From an uncultured Bacilli bacterium (GTDB lineage: Bacteria > Bacillota_I > Bacilli_A > RF39 > UBA660): DNA of 7,500 nucleotides. A program made the translations under genes and the position numbers. A model generated the notes under the pieces. The model saw only the letters and a list, made by a program, of their open reading frames with translations, had not been told where the DNA came from and searched no databases. Position 1 is the stretch's first letter. Every line of letters begins with the position of its first letter. Shown here piece by piece: positions 1 through 6,013 of this stretch. The stretch covers positions 1 to 7,500 of the forward strand of contig CANQVY010000060.1 in the NCBI GenBank assembly GCA_947627405.1, given 5' to 3'.

Positions 1-905
1 CCGGAACAAATACTTCCGATAGATGGATAATCATCTAGAATGGTTTCATATATAGTACCCGTATAATAGTCCAAGCCTCGAGCAATGGTCAAATCAATTC
101 GAAAGTTTTCTTCTTTCATTCCTAAATTTCTCATATAGTTCATAACTATTTGTAATTCTTCTAAACCTAATTGAAAGGTTTTATTTTCAATTTTTAAATT
201 TTTAAGTTTATCTATTTTTTCATCGTTTGAACCATCGATTTTTATAAAATCAATAATGGTTTGTACTTTTTTAGACTCTATATTCTTATCAAGTAAAGAA
301 TCTCTTACTTTGTCTTCGCCTATTTTATCTATTTTATCAATTTCTCTTAATATTTCTGTTCTTTCACATGTTAAATCTAACGATTCAAATAATCCATTTA
401 ATATTTTTCTATTATTGATTCGAATCGTATATTTACCAATATTCATCTTTGTAAAAATTTCACCAATTACACACGGAATTTGAGCATCGTTTAAAAGTGA
501 TAATTCTTTATCTCCAATAATATCAATATCACATTGATAAAATTCACGAAATCGACCTTTTTGGCTTCTTTCTCCTCTATAAACTTTCCCAATTTGATAT
601 CTTTTAAATGGGAAAAGCAATTCATTATAATTTTTAGCTACATATTTGGCTAGTGGAACCGTTAAATCAAATCGTAAGGATAAATCATTATCTCCTTTTT
701 TAAATCGATAGATTTGTTTTTCTGTTTCCCCTCCTGCTTTAGCTAATAATACATTTGAATACTCAATAACTGGTGTATCTAGTGGTAAAAATCCATATTT
801 TTCATACGTAGTTTGAATAATATCTTTTAATTGATTAAATAATATTTGTTCCTCTGGTAATAACTCTAAAAATCCAGATAGTGTTCTTGGTTCTACTTTT
901 TCCAT
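1..905 (-). CDS. hisS: Histidyl-tRNA synthetase (HisRS), C-terminal part beyond window edge
   Basis: Class II aminoacyl-tRNA synthetase that charges tRNA-His in the cytoplasm. I translated the 301 complete codons present. They begin MEKVEPRTLSGFLELLP. Residues 78-85 (LRFDLTVP) belong to the catalytic core, motif 2 spans about 105-130 with GRFREFYQCD at 117-126, and the HisRS-specific signature RGLDYYTG is at 276-283. HisRS proteins are about 420 residues, so the end of the catalytic domain and the anticodon-binding domain lie left of base 1. The sequence resembles the HisRS type found in some Clostridia and Mollicutes relatives. HisZ is less likely because motif 2 and the RGLDYYTG segment look intact. 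The start is ATG 905-903, with AAAGGAAG at 921-914 as SD. It is preceded by a terminator-type hairpin and a His-rich leader ORF, so it is probably controlled by attenuation. Confidence 0.95.
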   Translation of the reverse strand, partial: MEKVEPRTLSGFLELLPEEQILFNQLKDIIQTTYEKYGFLPLDTPVIEYSNVLLAKAGGETEKQIYRFKKGDNDLSLRFDLTVPLAKYVAKNYNELLFPFKRYQIGKVYRGERSQKGRFREFYQCDIDIIGDKELSLLNDAQIPCVIGEIFTKMNIGKYTIRINNRKILNGLFESLDLTCERTEILREIDKIDKIGEDKVRDSLLDKNIESKKVQTIIDFIKIDGSNDEKIDKLKNLKIENKTFQLGLEELQIVMNYMRNLGMKEENFRIDLTIARGLDYYTGTIYETILDDYPSIGSICS

Positions 906-928
906 TTTTTTCTCTTCCTTTCTTCAAT

Positions 929-961
929 AAAAAACTATATAAGCTTATACTTATATAGTTT
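929..961 (-). terminator. Intrinsic terminator of the hisS attenuator
   Basis: The stem AACTATATAAG (960-950) pairs perfectly with CTTATATAGTT (943-933) around a 6-nt loop. One further A-T pair (961/932) extends it to 12. A U-run follows at 932-929, then AUU. It sits between the leader ORF and the hisS SD, so it would stop transcription before hisS. The stem is AT-rich and only moderately strong, which suits a conditional terminator. Confidence 0.82.
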
Positions 962-1024
962 AAGTACAAGCACCATAAATAGATGCTTGTTTTATACTTT
1001 TATATTGTATTTTCAAGCACCCAT
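929..1024 (-). promoter_or_regulatory. Transcription attenuator of hisS (alternative hairpins)
   Basis: Three pairings can be drawn on the transcript. Pairing 1:2 is 1024-1014 with 989-979: eleven pairs, two of them G-U, with arm 1 covering the last leader codons and stop. Pairing 2:3 is 990-982 with 974-966: nine pairs, one G-U, and a 7-nt loop. The two share arm 2, and arms 1 and 3 carry the same octamer GGTGCTTG (1021-1014 and 974-967). The terminator is 961-950 with 943-932. An interrupted downward extension of 2:3 (992-994/961-963, 996-998/957-959, 1002-1005/953-956) would capture the terminator's 5' arm and act as antiterminator. Inference: a ribosome paused at His codon 11 should cover RNA to about 1020, disrupting 1:2 and favouring 2:3. 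The short 2:3 hairpin alone does not overlap the terminator, so exclusion depends on the weaker extension. Confidence 0.75.
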
Positions 1025-1063
1025 AATCAAATGATGAATATGTTGTTTCCATAGTCTATTCAT
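1013..1063 (-). CDS. Histidine leader peptide of hisS (16 codons)
   Basis: A short ORF reads MNRLWKQHIHHLIMGA followed by TGA. Three of its 16 residues are His, at codons 8, 10 and 11 (all CAT), clustered at 1042-1031. It has an ideal SD, AAGGAG at 1077-1072, eight bases before ATG 1063-1061. A consensus promoter lies directly upstream and an attenuator-type set of hairpins directly downstream, then hisS. The stop codon lies inside the first attenuator arm. This is the layout of leader peptides such as those of the enterobacterial his and pheST operons, in which a ribosome stalled for lack of charged tRNA alters RNA folding. I infer that it senses charged tRNA-His rather than making a functional peptide. 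The single Trp codon is isolated and lies further from the hairpins. Confidence 0.85.
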   Translation of the reverse strand: MNRLWKQHIHHLIMGA

Positions 1064-1086
1064 ACCTATTTCTCCTTGATGCTTTG

Positions 1087-1115
1087 ATTATACTATTTTT
1101 CTATTTTCTTGTCAA
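1087..1115 (-). promoter_or_regulatory. Sigma-A-type promoter of the leader-hisS transcript
   Basis: The -35 box TTGACA is at 1115-1110 and the -10 box TATAAT at 1092-1087, separated by 17 bases. Both hexamers match the consensus exactly. Transcription should start near 1080, only a few bases before the SD of the leader ORF. Confidence 0.93.
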
Positions 1116-1180
1116 ATCGCTTTATTCTTTTTATTTAAATCACTTCATTTTGGCTATTTTAAATAATACCATATTTTTAT

Positions 1181-1771
1181 TTATAAATAACATTGACTTT
1201 CTTCAATTGATAGAAAAGATAGTTCCTTGTTTTCTAAAAGATTTTTGATGTCTTTTTGTTTGATCTTATGATTTTTATTAGGTAAAGTTTCAAGTATTTT
1301 ACTAAGCATATCTATTTCATCGGTAAATTCTACTTCTTTTATAAATACTGCATGAAAGCAACTTCTAATTTCTTTAATATATGCATCATATGGATATTCT
1401 CTTTTTATAAGATTATTTTTATAACGACTTTCTTCAAGATTTTTTATTTTTGATGGAATTTGATATTTTCTTAAAAATGATAAATTTTTATACTCTTGTT
1501 TTTCAAGAACGGCATCTAATTCTTTTATGATTTTAGGATAATAAATGATGTCATAATCATATTCACATCCAAGTAAGAAAAATCTATGTTTATAAGAGAA
1601 ATTAAGAATCATGGCATCTTTTTCTATCGGATTAAATAAAGATGTTGTGATTAAATTTCGATGTTCTTTCCTTCCATGTTTTTTAATAATTTTATTCTTA
1701 ATTTTTTCAATTCTTTCATCAACCTCAATTTTATAAAACTTTATTTTATTTTTATTTATTTTATAATACAT
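1181..1771 (-). CDS. Hypothetical protein, 196 aa, probable target of the NrtR-type regulator
   Basis: I do not recognise this family. The product is a soluble-looking, Lys/Glu/Tyr-rich protein without signal peptide or membrane segment. It has a basic N-terminus with predicted helices (about 1-35) and a C-terminal region (about 155-196) that looks helical and charged. The only cysteines are near residues 69, 138 and 194, which does not suggest a metal site. The start is ATG 1771-1769, with SD AGAGG at 1783-1779 and seven bases of spacing. The stop is TAA at 1183-1181. About 50 bases separate it from the upstream NrtR-type gene on the same strand. The same 22-bp operator-like sequence found at that gene's promoter lies just upstream of its SD, so I infer shared control. 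A role in NAD or ADP-ribose metabolism would be a guess from context only. Confidence 0.8.
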   Translation of the reverse strand: MYYKINKNKIKFYKIEVDERIEKIKNKIIKKHGRKEHRNLITTSLFNPIEKDAMILNFSYKHRFFLLGCEYDYDIIYYPKIIKELDAVLEKQEYKNLSFLRKYQIPSKIKNLEESRYKNNLIKREYPYDAYIKEIRSCFHAVFIKEVEFTDEIDMLSKILETLPNKNHKIKQKDIKNLLENKELSFLSIEESQCYL

Positions 1772-1789
1772 ATTCTAACCTCTTTTCTT

Positions 1790-1811
1790 TATTTGCGTAT
1801 ATTTTACACAT
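1790..1811 (-). promoter_or_regulatory. Operator-like site upstream of the 196-aa gene
   Basis: This 22-bp sequence matches the site at 2525-2546 at 19 of 22 positions without gaps. The core on the minus strand is TGTGTAAAATATACGCA (1810-1794), an imperfect inverted repeat. It lies 18 bases upstream of the ATG, nearly the same distance as at the regulator gene. No good -35/-10 pair is visible in the equivalent position, so the promoter here must be weak or activator-dependent, or the gene is read from upstream. Confidence 0.65.
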
Positions 1812-1824
1812 TAAAATTTGTTTT

Positions 1825-1848
1825 AAAATGTATTTTACAATACATTTT
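1825..1848 (-). repeat. Hairpin overlapping the stop codon of the NrtR-type gene
   Basis: AAAATGTATT (1848-1839) pairs perfectly with AATACATTTT (1834-1825) around the loop GTAA, which holds the TAA stop. The 10-bp stem ends in UUUU but the next bases are AAAAC, so there is no extended U-tail. It may be a weak terminator or a 3'-end protecting hairpin. Confidence 0.5.
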
Positions 1849-2503
1849 GATTTTTAACACTTTTTTTAAAACGATATAATTTGGCAGGTTTATTTCCTTC
1901 AAATTTTATTTCTTTATTAGCATCTTCAATAAAATTTAATACTTTTTTTCTAAAATTTCGACGATCAATTTTTTTGTTTAAAATAATTTCATAAGTTTTT
2001 AATAATTCTGGCATTGTAAATGTACCAGAATAAAAGTTTTTTAAAATATCTGTATTTACTATTTTTTCTTTTAAAACTTCTATATTCCTTTTTAAAATGT
2101 TATTGCCGTCATAGGCTAGATTCGGGACTTCATTTAGTAAGAACCAATCCGCATCTTTGGTCTTTTCAGTAATTTTATGAATTCTTACTTTTTTGCTATC
2201 CACAATTCCTATATAAGATACACAGAACATGCGAAACACTGGAGAACGATCAATTGCATCGAATAGATCCGCCTTATAAAGATTTATGTTTTCTATAGCG
2301 GTTTTTTCTTTAATTTCTCTTTTTATTGCTTCATCTAATGTTTCGTTGTTATATACAGCCCCTCCAATTAATGCCCACATTCCTTGATAGGGTTCGTTAT
2401 TTCTTTTGATCAAGAGGACTTTGATTTCTCCCTTTTCTACTGTAAAAATTGTTGCTAAAACATGTACCCCTTGATTTTGATATAATGGATTTTTTATATT
2501 CAT
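1835..2503 (-). CDS. NrtR-type transcriptional regulator (Nudix domain plus winged helix)
   Basis: Residues 10-125 form a Nudix domain and about 150-212 a winged-helix domain of the NrtR type (FTMPELLKTYEIILNKKIDR, then RRNFRKK and PAKLYRF). Members of this family are repressors that sense ADP-ribose or related nucleotides and usually control NAD or sugar metabolism. The Nudix box at 48-70 reads G-x5-E-x7-REIKEKTAI: the second catalytic Glu of the usual EE pair is Lys67 and the following Gly is Ala69. Hydrolysis is therefore probably lost and the domain is likely a ligand sensor, as in other NrtR proteins. The start is taken as ATG 2503-2501 (222 aa), because the upstream in-frame GTG at 2512 lies inside the SD AGGTGA (2514-2509). 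An operator-like palindrome in its promoter suggests autoregulation. The actual target pathway is not shown by the sequence. Confidence 0.88.
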   Translation of the reverse strand: MNIKNPLYQNQGVHVLATIFTVEKGEIKVLLIKRNNEPYQGMWALIGGAVYNNETLDEAIKREIKEKTAIENINLYKADLFDAIDRSPVFRMFCVSYIGIVDSKKVRIHKITEKTKDADWFLLNEVPNLAYDGNNILKRNIEVLKEKIVNTDILKNFYSGTFTMPELLKTYEIILNKKIDRRNFRKKVLNFIEDANKEIKFEGNKPAKLYRFKKSVKNQNVL

Positions 2504-2522
2504 TTGAATCACCTACAATACA

Positions 2523-2551
2523 AGTATATGCGTATTTTATACACATGTCAA
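2523..2551 (-). promoter_or_regulatory. Promoter of the NrtR-type regulator
   Basis: The -35 box TTGACA is at 2551-2546, followed by a 17-base spacer and the -10 box TATACT at 2528-2523. Transcription should start near 2516, immediately before the SD at 2514. That excludes the GTG at 2512 as a start and supports ATG 2503. Confidence 0.88.
2525..2546 (-). promoter_or_regulatory. Candidate NrtR-type operator in the regulator's own promoter
   Basis: The core TGTGTATAAAATACGCA (2545-2529) is an inverted repeat of 7-bp arms (TGTGTAT and ATACGCA, one mismatch) around AAA. It fills the spacer between the -35 and -10 boxes and overlaps the -10 box, so a bound protein would block RNA polymerase. It recurs upstream of the downstream 196-aa gene at 1790-1811. 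Confidence 0.68.
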
Positions 2552-2563
2552 TATGATTTGAAT

Positions 2564-2588
2564 AAAAAAAGAAAGTTTACACTTTCTT
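2564..2588 (-). terminator. Intrinsic terminator after the metallopeptidase-like gene
   Basis: AAGAAAGT (2588-2581) pairs perfectly with ACTTTCTT (2576-2569) around the loop GTAA, which contains the TAA stop at 2579-2577. A U-run follows (2568-2564). It ends the operon and separates it from the regulator's promoter, which begins 13 bases later at 2551. Confidence 0.85.
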
Positions 2589-4370
2589 GGCATGAGTTTC
2601 CTTATATTTTTGCTCACATGCTAACATGTTATGAAAGATTTCTCTAGACGTAGCAATAAAACTATAAAAAGTATCAACATCCTCTCCAGGTTCTTTCTTA
2701 ATTATTTTATCCATCAATTGATAATAAGCATTTCCACCAAATTTCTCATTATAATTCAAAATCACAGTATTGAGCTGTTTTAAATTTTCATAGCCAACCT
2801 TACTATAAAAAGTAGCGCTACAATTATAATTGATTCTAGAATCTTTAATTTCTTCTTTAAAATGCTCATAAAAAGGTTCTACAAATACTCTAAGACGTTC
2901 ATAACTTGTTGATCCTTTTACTTTCGAATTTTCTTTGGTATTAATCACTGTAAAGTTAGAATCCAGACAGTATTGATGAAACTCTTGCGCTATCATTTCA
3001 TTCATGATTTCAGATAACAATTCAAAATCACGTTTTTCCTGCTCTATTGTATCTTCAAAATCGATTTCATCTTTTATGATAGCTTCCACGTAATCCATAC
3101 CTGTATTAAAACCAATTTTTTCCTCATCCATATCCAAACATACTGTTTCAAGCACATGATTTAATTCATGGTATAAAAATTGATCAATATATTCAGGAAT
3201 TAAATTAGAGGAGATAAATAAAAATGAAAATAATTCAATTTTATCCCCCATTTGAATTAGATTAGGAGTTATAAATGTATAATCGTTTAATATTGTATTC
3301 CGATTCAATGGTACATTTTTATTAAGCAGAGGTAGATTTTTTATATATTCAAAGTGTTTGTGAAAGACAGGATCTTCTTGTATCATACGATCAATAAATT
3401 TATTAGACATATCCATTTGTAATGAAATAAGTTTTTCAATTTGTTCTTTACTAGGATAAACAATCTTTCCCTCTTGATCTTTAAAATATTCATCAACCAT
3501 ACTTTTTTTAAATCCAATTTCCTCATCGGTTACTTTAGGATTTTGTATAATTTCATCATAATGTTCATAAAAATAAGTAATTAAGGTGGATGATAAAATC
3601 TGGTGATCAAATAAGATATGATATCCTTTAAAATCATATAAATTAGCCTGCGGATTTTTTGCTAATATCTCCCTATCTTCTGCACTTAATAATTCTTTTA
3701 TAGATAAAAGAAATTTCCTACTTTCTTGTTGTGAAAGAAAACTTTGTCTTTGATTCGCTTCTTGATAATAAATTATTTTGTCTTTTAATTCATTTGTTTT
3801 TTTATTGAATTGATCTATAATTTTCTTATATATATTTTCTATAATTTCAAAATCATTTTTATATTGCTCAAAATGTTGTAAAAATTCTTCTTCTGTCTCA
3901 TTGGTAGAATAAAATTGATGAATTAAATTGAAAGCTTCTTGCTTTTTATACTGACTACTTTTATAGTCTTGTTTTCTATCTTCAATATAACCCAGCAATT
4001 TTTCTAAGGGCATAATGTTTTTATATAAAAAATTTACATTGCTAAAAAATGTGGATTTATTTTCCTCCTTTTTCTCAAAAATTTTCTTATTAAAGTTTTC
4101 CGAAAAAGAACATTGAGAAACTTCGTCTAAAAATAAATCTTGCAATTGAATAGAAACCGAATTTAAGTAATACTGTATATTTCTTTCTATATCTTTAGGT
4201 TTGCTATAAGCAATAACATATAAATTTTTTAATTTTCGTTCAATGAGAGTTCTGTACTTTTCACCATAAAATTCGATAAACTTTTCTTTGATTAAAGGAA
4301 ATTTTTGTTCAATGACCTGATCAAAATGAATTAAATTCCAATAAAACTCTTGCTCTTCTTTATAATTCAT
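2577..4370 (-). CDS. HExxH zinc-metallopeptidase-like protein, 597 aa, unknown family
   Basis: I do not recognise the family by name. The product is a large, helix-rich, acidic protein with no signal peptide or membrane segment. Residues 1-230 look like long helices and may include coiled coil (Glu/Lys/Gln-rich, about 155-230). A zinc-binding HExxH motif, HELNH, is at 401-405 in a hydrophobic helix context (DQFLYHELNHVLETV), with Glu402 as the likely catalytic base. The segment SEIMNEMIAQE (453-463) about 50 residues later could supply the third ligand (Glu458), as in gluzincin-type peptidases. That assignment is inference. The start is ATG 4370-4368, with SD AGGTGG four bases upstream. It follows the membrane-protein gene by 19 bases, so the two are probably cotranscribed and may work together at the membrane. 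A strong terminator overlaps its stop. Substrate and role are unknown. Confidence 0.82.
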   Translation of the reverse strand: MNYKEEQEFYWNLIHFDQVIEQKFPLIKEKFIEFYGEKYRTLIERKLKNLYVIAYSKPKDIERNIQYYLNSVSIQLQDLFLDEVSQCSFSENFNKKIFEKKEENKSTFFSNVNFLYKNIMPLEKLLGYIEDRKQDYKSSQYKKQEAFNLIHQFYSTNETEEEFLQHFEQYKNDFEIIENIYKKIIDQFNKKTNELKDKIIYYQEANQRQSFLSQQESRKFLLSIKELLSAEDREILAKNPQANLYDFKGYHILFDHQILSSTLITYFYEHYDEIIQNPKVTDEEIGFKKSMVDEYFKDQEGKIVYPSKEQIEKLISLQMDMSNKFIDRMIQEDPVFHKHFEYIKNLPLLNKNVPLNRNTILNDYTFITPNLIQMGDKIELFSFLFISSNLIPEYIDQFLYHELNHVLETVCLDMDEEKIGFNTGMDYVEAIIKDEIDFEDTIEQEKRDFELLSEIMNEMIAQEFHQYCLDSNFTVINTKENSKVKGSTSYERLRVFVEPFYEHFKEEIKDSRINYNCSATFYSKVGYENLKQLNTVILNYNEKFGGNAYYQLMDKIIKKEPGEDVDTFYSFIATSREIFHNMLACEQKYKETHAKKV

Positions 4371-4389
4371 AGTACCACCTATTTATTCA

Positions 4390-4950
4390 TTATAATATTT
4401 TGGATTTTAAATACATTCTAGCATAACTTAACAAATCGAGAATACTTTTTAAAATATAAACAAAAGCAAGTAAGAAAATCATAATATCAGTTTTTATAAA
4501 GGATTTTTCTTTAGAAAAAACATAAATTGCTATAGTAGAAAGGAAAATGATACATAGATAAAAAAGAGAAAGTAAAAAGCATTTTTTAATTTGTTTATTA
4601 AACAGTGTACCATCTATATCAAAAATTTTATTATAAATAACAAATAATTCTAAAAAAATAAGAAGCAAAAAAATTACAGGAAGCAATCGAAAGGCAAAAA
4701 AACCTAAATTTGAAAATTCATCACTTGAAAAAAATATTTTGTATTTATTCAAAAAATAAGTTCCTCCCACAACAATTATAGTTAAAAGAAAAAATAAAAA
4801 ATAAGATTTTATACGAAAATTTGTAATATATTGTTTTAATTTTTTTTGCCCAAGTATATTTTTAGCATGCATCTTATCAACTTTTTTTATCTTATTTATC
4901 TCACTATTCTTGAAAAATAATCGTAGAAAAAAATTTCTTTTTAACTTCAT
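4390..4950 (-). CDS. Membrane protein with about four transmembrane helices, unknown function
   Basis: The 186-residue product has a basic cytoplasmic-looking N-terminus (1-48, many Lys/Arg) and four hydrophobic stretches at about 50-67, 84-106, 123-145 and 155-175. No catalytic motif is evident and I do not recognise the family. The start is ATG 4950-4948 rather than the GTG at 4959, because that GTG lies inside the SD GGGTGG (4961-4956). A promoter with an extended -10 lies just upstream, and the metallopeptidase-like gene follows 19 bases downstream. The pair therefore looks like a two-gene unit. The membrane protein could anchor, regulate or be cleaved by its partner, but nothing in the sequence decides this. 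Confidence 0.8.
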   Translation of the reverse strand: MKLKRNFFLRLFFKNSEINKIKKVDKMHAKNILGQKKLKQYITNFRIKSYFLFFLLTIIVVGGTYFLNKYKIFFSSDEFSNLGFFAFRLLPVIFLLLIFLELFVIYNKIFDIDGTLFNKQIKKCFLLSLFYLCIIFLSTIAIYVFSKEKSFIKTDIMIFLLAFVYILKSILDLLSYARMYLKSKIL

Positions 4951-4967
4951 ATGTACCACCCAATTTA

Positions 4968-4976
4968 ATTATATCA
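4968..4976 (-). promoter_or_regulatory. Extended -10 promoter of the membrane protein/metallopeptidase operon
   Basis: TGATATAAT (4976-4968) is a perfect TGn extended -10 element with TATAAT. No good -35 box is visible at 17-18 bases, which extended -10 promoters do not need. It lies between the Nudix gene stop and the SD. Transcription should begin at about 4961, essentially at the SD. Confidence 0.72.
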
Positions 4977-4991
4977 TACTTTGTTTGCAAT

Positions 4992-5405
4992 CTATTTGTT
5001 CGAAAGATATTCTATAGCTTGTTTTAATAAATCTTTATCTTTTTGATAAGTAATTATCTTTAAAGCATCCTTCCATAAGAACCAATTTAATTCTTGTATT
5101 TCTTTTTCTTGTCTTTTTTCTTTTTCACTTTTATCTTTTACTGTGGCTAAAAATAATACAACATCTTTCATAACGTCCTTTTTTGGACTATAAGTATGTA
5201 CTCTCCTGAAATGATTGTCAATGATAATATCTAAATTTGTTTCTTCTTTCACTTCTCTTAATGCTGTTTGTTCTTCACTTTCGTTTTGTTCTACATGACC
5301 TTTTGGAAAAGACCAATGCCCAGTATTGTGCTTTACTAAAAATATATAAAATTGATCATTCACCATTTTATAAATGATCGCTCCACAAGATTTTTCTTTT
5401 TTCAT
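4992..5405 (-). CDS. Nudix hydrolase, Ap4A-hydrolase-like
   Basis: The 137-residue product is a single Nudix domain. It opens with SCGAIIYK, then HWSFPKGHVE, and the Nudix box at 36-58 reads G-x5-E-x7-REVKEETNL, with all catalytic residues present (Arg50, Glu51, Glu54, Glu55) and only the usual Gly replaced by Asn57. The pattern SCGAIIYK...WSFPKGHVE...FLA...W is typical of bis(5'-nucleosyl)-tetraphosphatases, which cut diadenosine tetraphosphate to ATP and AMP. The exact substrate is not provable from sequence, since other nucleoside or RNA cap phosphates are alternatives. The start is ATG 5405-5403, with SD GGAGG at 5420-5416 and ten bases of spacing. No clear terminator follows; the next gene's promoter begins about 15 bases after its TAG stop. 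In contrast to the NrtR-type protein, this Nudix box looks catalytically complete. Confidence 0.88.
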   Translation of the reverse strand: MKKEKSCGAIIYKMVNDQFYIFLVKHNTGHWSFPKGHVEQNESEEQTALREVKEETNLDIIIDNHFRRVHTYSPKKDVMKDVVLFLATVKDKSEKEKRQEKEIQELNWFLWKDALKIITYQKDKDLLKQAIEYLSNK

Positions 5406-5522
5406 TTTCTCTTTTCCTCCAATCTGTTTTCATACTTTTGAAACCCAACATTTATTGTATAATCAGCAGAGATAAACTTTATTCATTCGTTAGAAATAAA
5501 ATTACCAAGATCATAGTCTTTA

Positions 5523-5557
5523 TATATTACTTTAGAAAATATTCCTAAAGTAATATA
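5523..5557 (-). repeat. 13-bp perfect inverted repeat downstream of the unknown gene
   Basis: TATATTACTTTAG (5523-5535) and CTAAAGTAATATA (5545-5557) are exact reverse complements around a 9-base loop. It begins ten bases past the stop of the gene at 5567. No U-run follows on the minus strand (next bases TATAAAG), so a standard intrinsic terminator is not shown. It may be a transcript-end hairpin or a protein-binding site. Confidence 0.55.
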
Positions 5558-5566
5558 CATTTTAAA

Positions 5567-6013
5567 TCATTTTGTCAAAGAAGAATTTTCTTGAATAGGA
5601 ATTAATCTTGTTTTGCTCACATTCAGAAATGCACATTTATGCACAATTTCAAATTTTTCATCATCCGTTGTTAGTTCATACTTTACGAATAAATTTGGGA
5701 CAAAATAATATTTATTATCTATAAAATTTCCATATTTATCATTATTTTCTGTATAAATACCTTGTAACATATTATATAAAAGTTTCCATCGATCACAAGA
5801 TCCAACATCAATTTCCTCTATTCTATCTGAAAGATTATCTTTTGCTTGTTCCTTCATATCTATAATAGTTGATTGAACATTAAATCTAGAGTATAAATCT
5901 TTTAATGATGCGCTGTCTAAATATTGATTTAATGCTTTAAAAATACAATTTTCTACATTCGTATTTTTATCAATTACCAGCAAACGAACTGGATTATTTT
6001 TTTTATAAAACAC
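5567..6013 (-). CDS. Hypothetical protein, probably the 3' part of a longer disrupted gene
   Basis: I do not recognise this family. From GTG 6013-6011 the frame gives 148 residues, with no signal peptide or membrane helix. This GTG has no SD and is unlikely to be the true start. The frame stays open upstream for 65 more codons, through a run of eight G (6121-6114), back to ATG 6214-6212, which has a good SD (AAGGA, 6224-6220, five-base spacing). However, the second codon of that frame is TAG. The upstream residues look protein-like (LWTEQHKNHYECFNGAF near the N-terminus and KNCNCIITYNCDF after the G run). The natural product is therefore probably about 215 residues. The gene is either a recent pseudogene, subject to a sequencing error, or uses an unusual start. 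Its promoter lies at 6261-6290 and a 13-bp inverted repeat follows the stop. Confidence 0.55.
   Translation of the reverse strand: MFYKKNNPVRLLVIDKNTNVENCIFKALNQYLDSASLKDLYSRFNVQSTIIDMKEQAKDNLSDRIEEIDVGSCDRWKLLYNMLQGIYTENNDKYGNFIDNKYYFVPNLFVKYELTTDDEKFEIVHKCAFLNVSKTRLIPIQENSSLTK

Noticed and set aside
256..483. Plus-strand ORF of 75 codons
   Set aside because: It lies antisense inside hisS, which has clear family motifs, and has no supporting features.
905..1140. T-box riboswitch upstream of hisS
   Set aside because: The transcript starts about 18 bases before the leader ATG, leaving no room for a specifier stem, and no AGGGTGGNACCGCG-like T-box sequence occurs between promoter and hisS.
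1131..1166. 9-bp inverted repeat TTATTTAAA/TTTAAATAA downstream of the 196-aa gene as terminator
   Set aside because: The stem is purely A/T with an 18-base loop and no U-run, so it is probably compositional.
1661..1879. Plus-strand ORF of 72 codons
   Set aside because: It is an antisense shadow rich in Phe/Leu from Lys/Glu-rich minus-strand coding, with no SD.
4389..4394. TATAAT before the metallopeptidase-like gene as a separate promoter
   Set aside because: It overlaps the end of the membrane protein gene and has neither a -35 match (AATGTA) nor TGn, so cotranscription explains expression.
4366..4961. GGTGGTAC repeated before two genes, resembling part of a T-box sequence
   Set aside because: Both copies sit 4-6 bases before start codons and are explained as SD sites of the AGGTGG type. 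No antiterminator or stem-loop array surrounds them.
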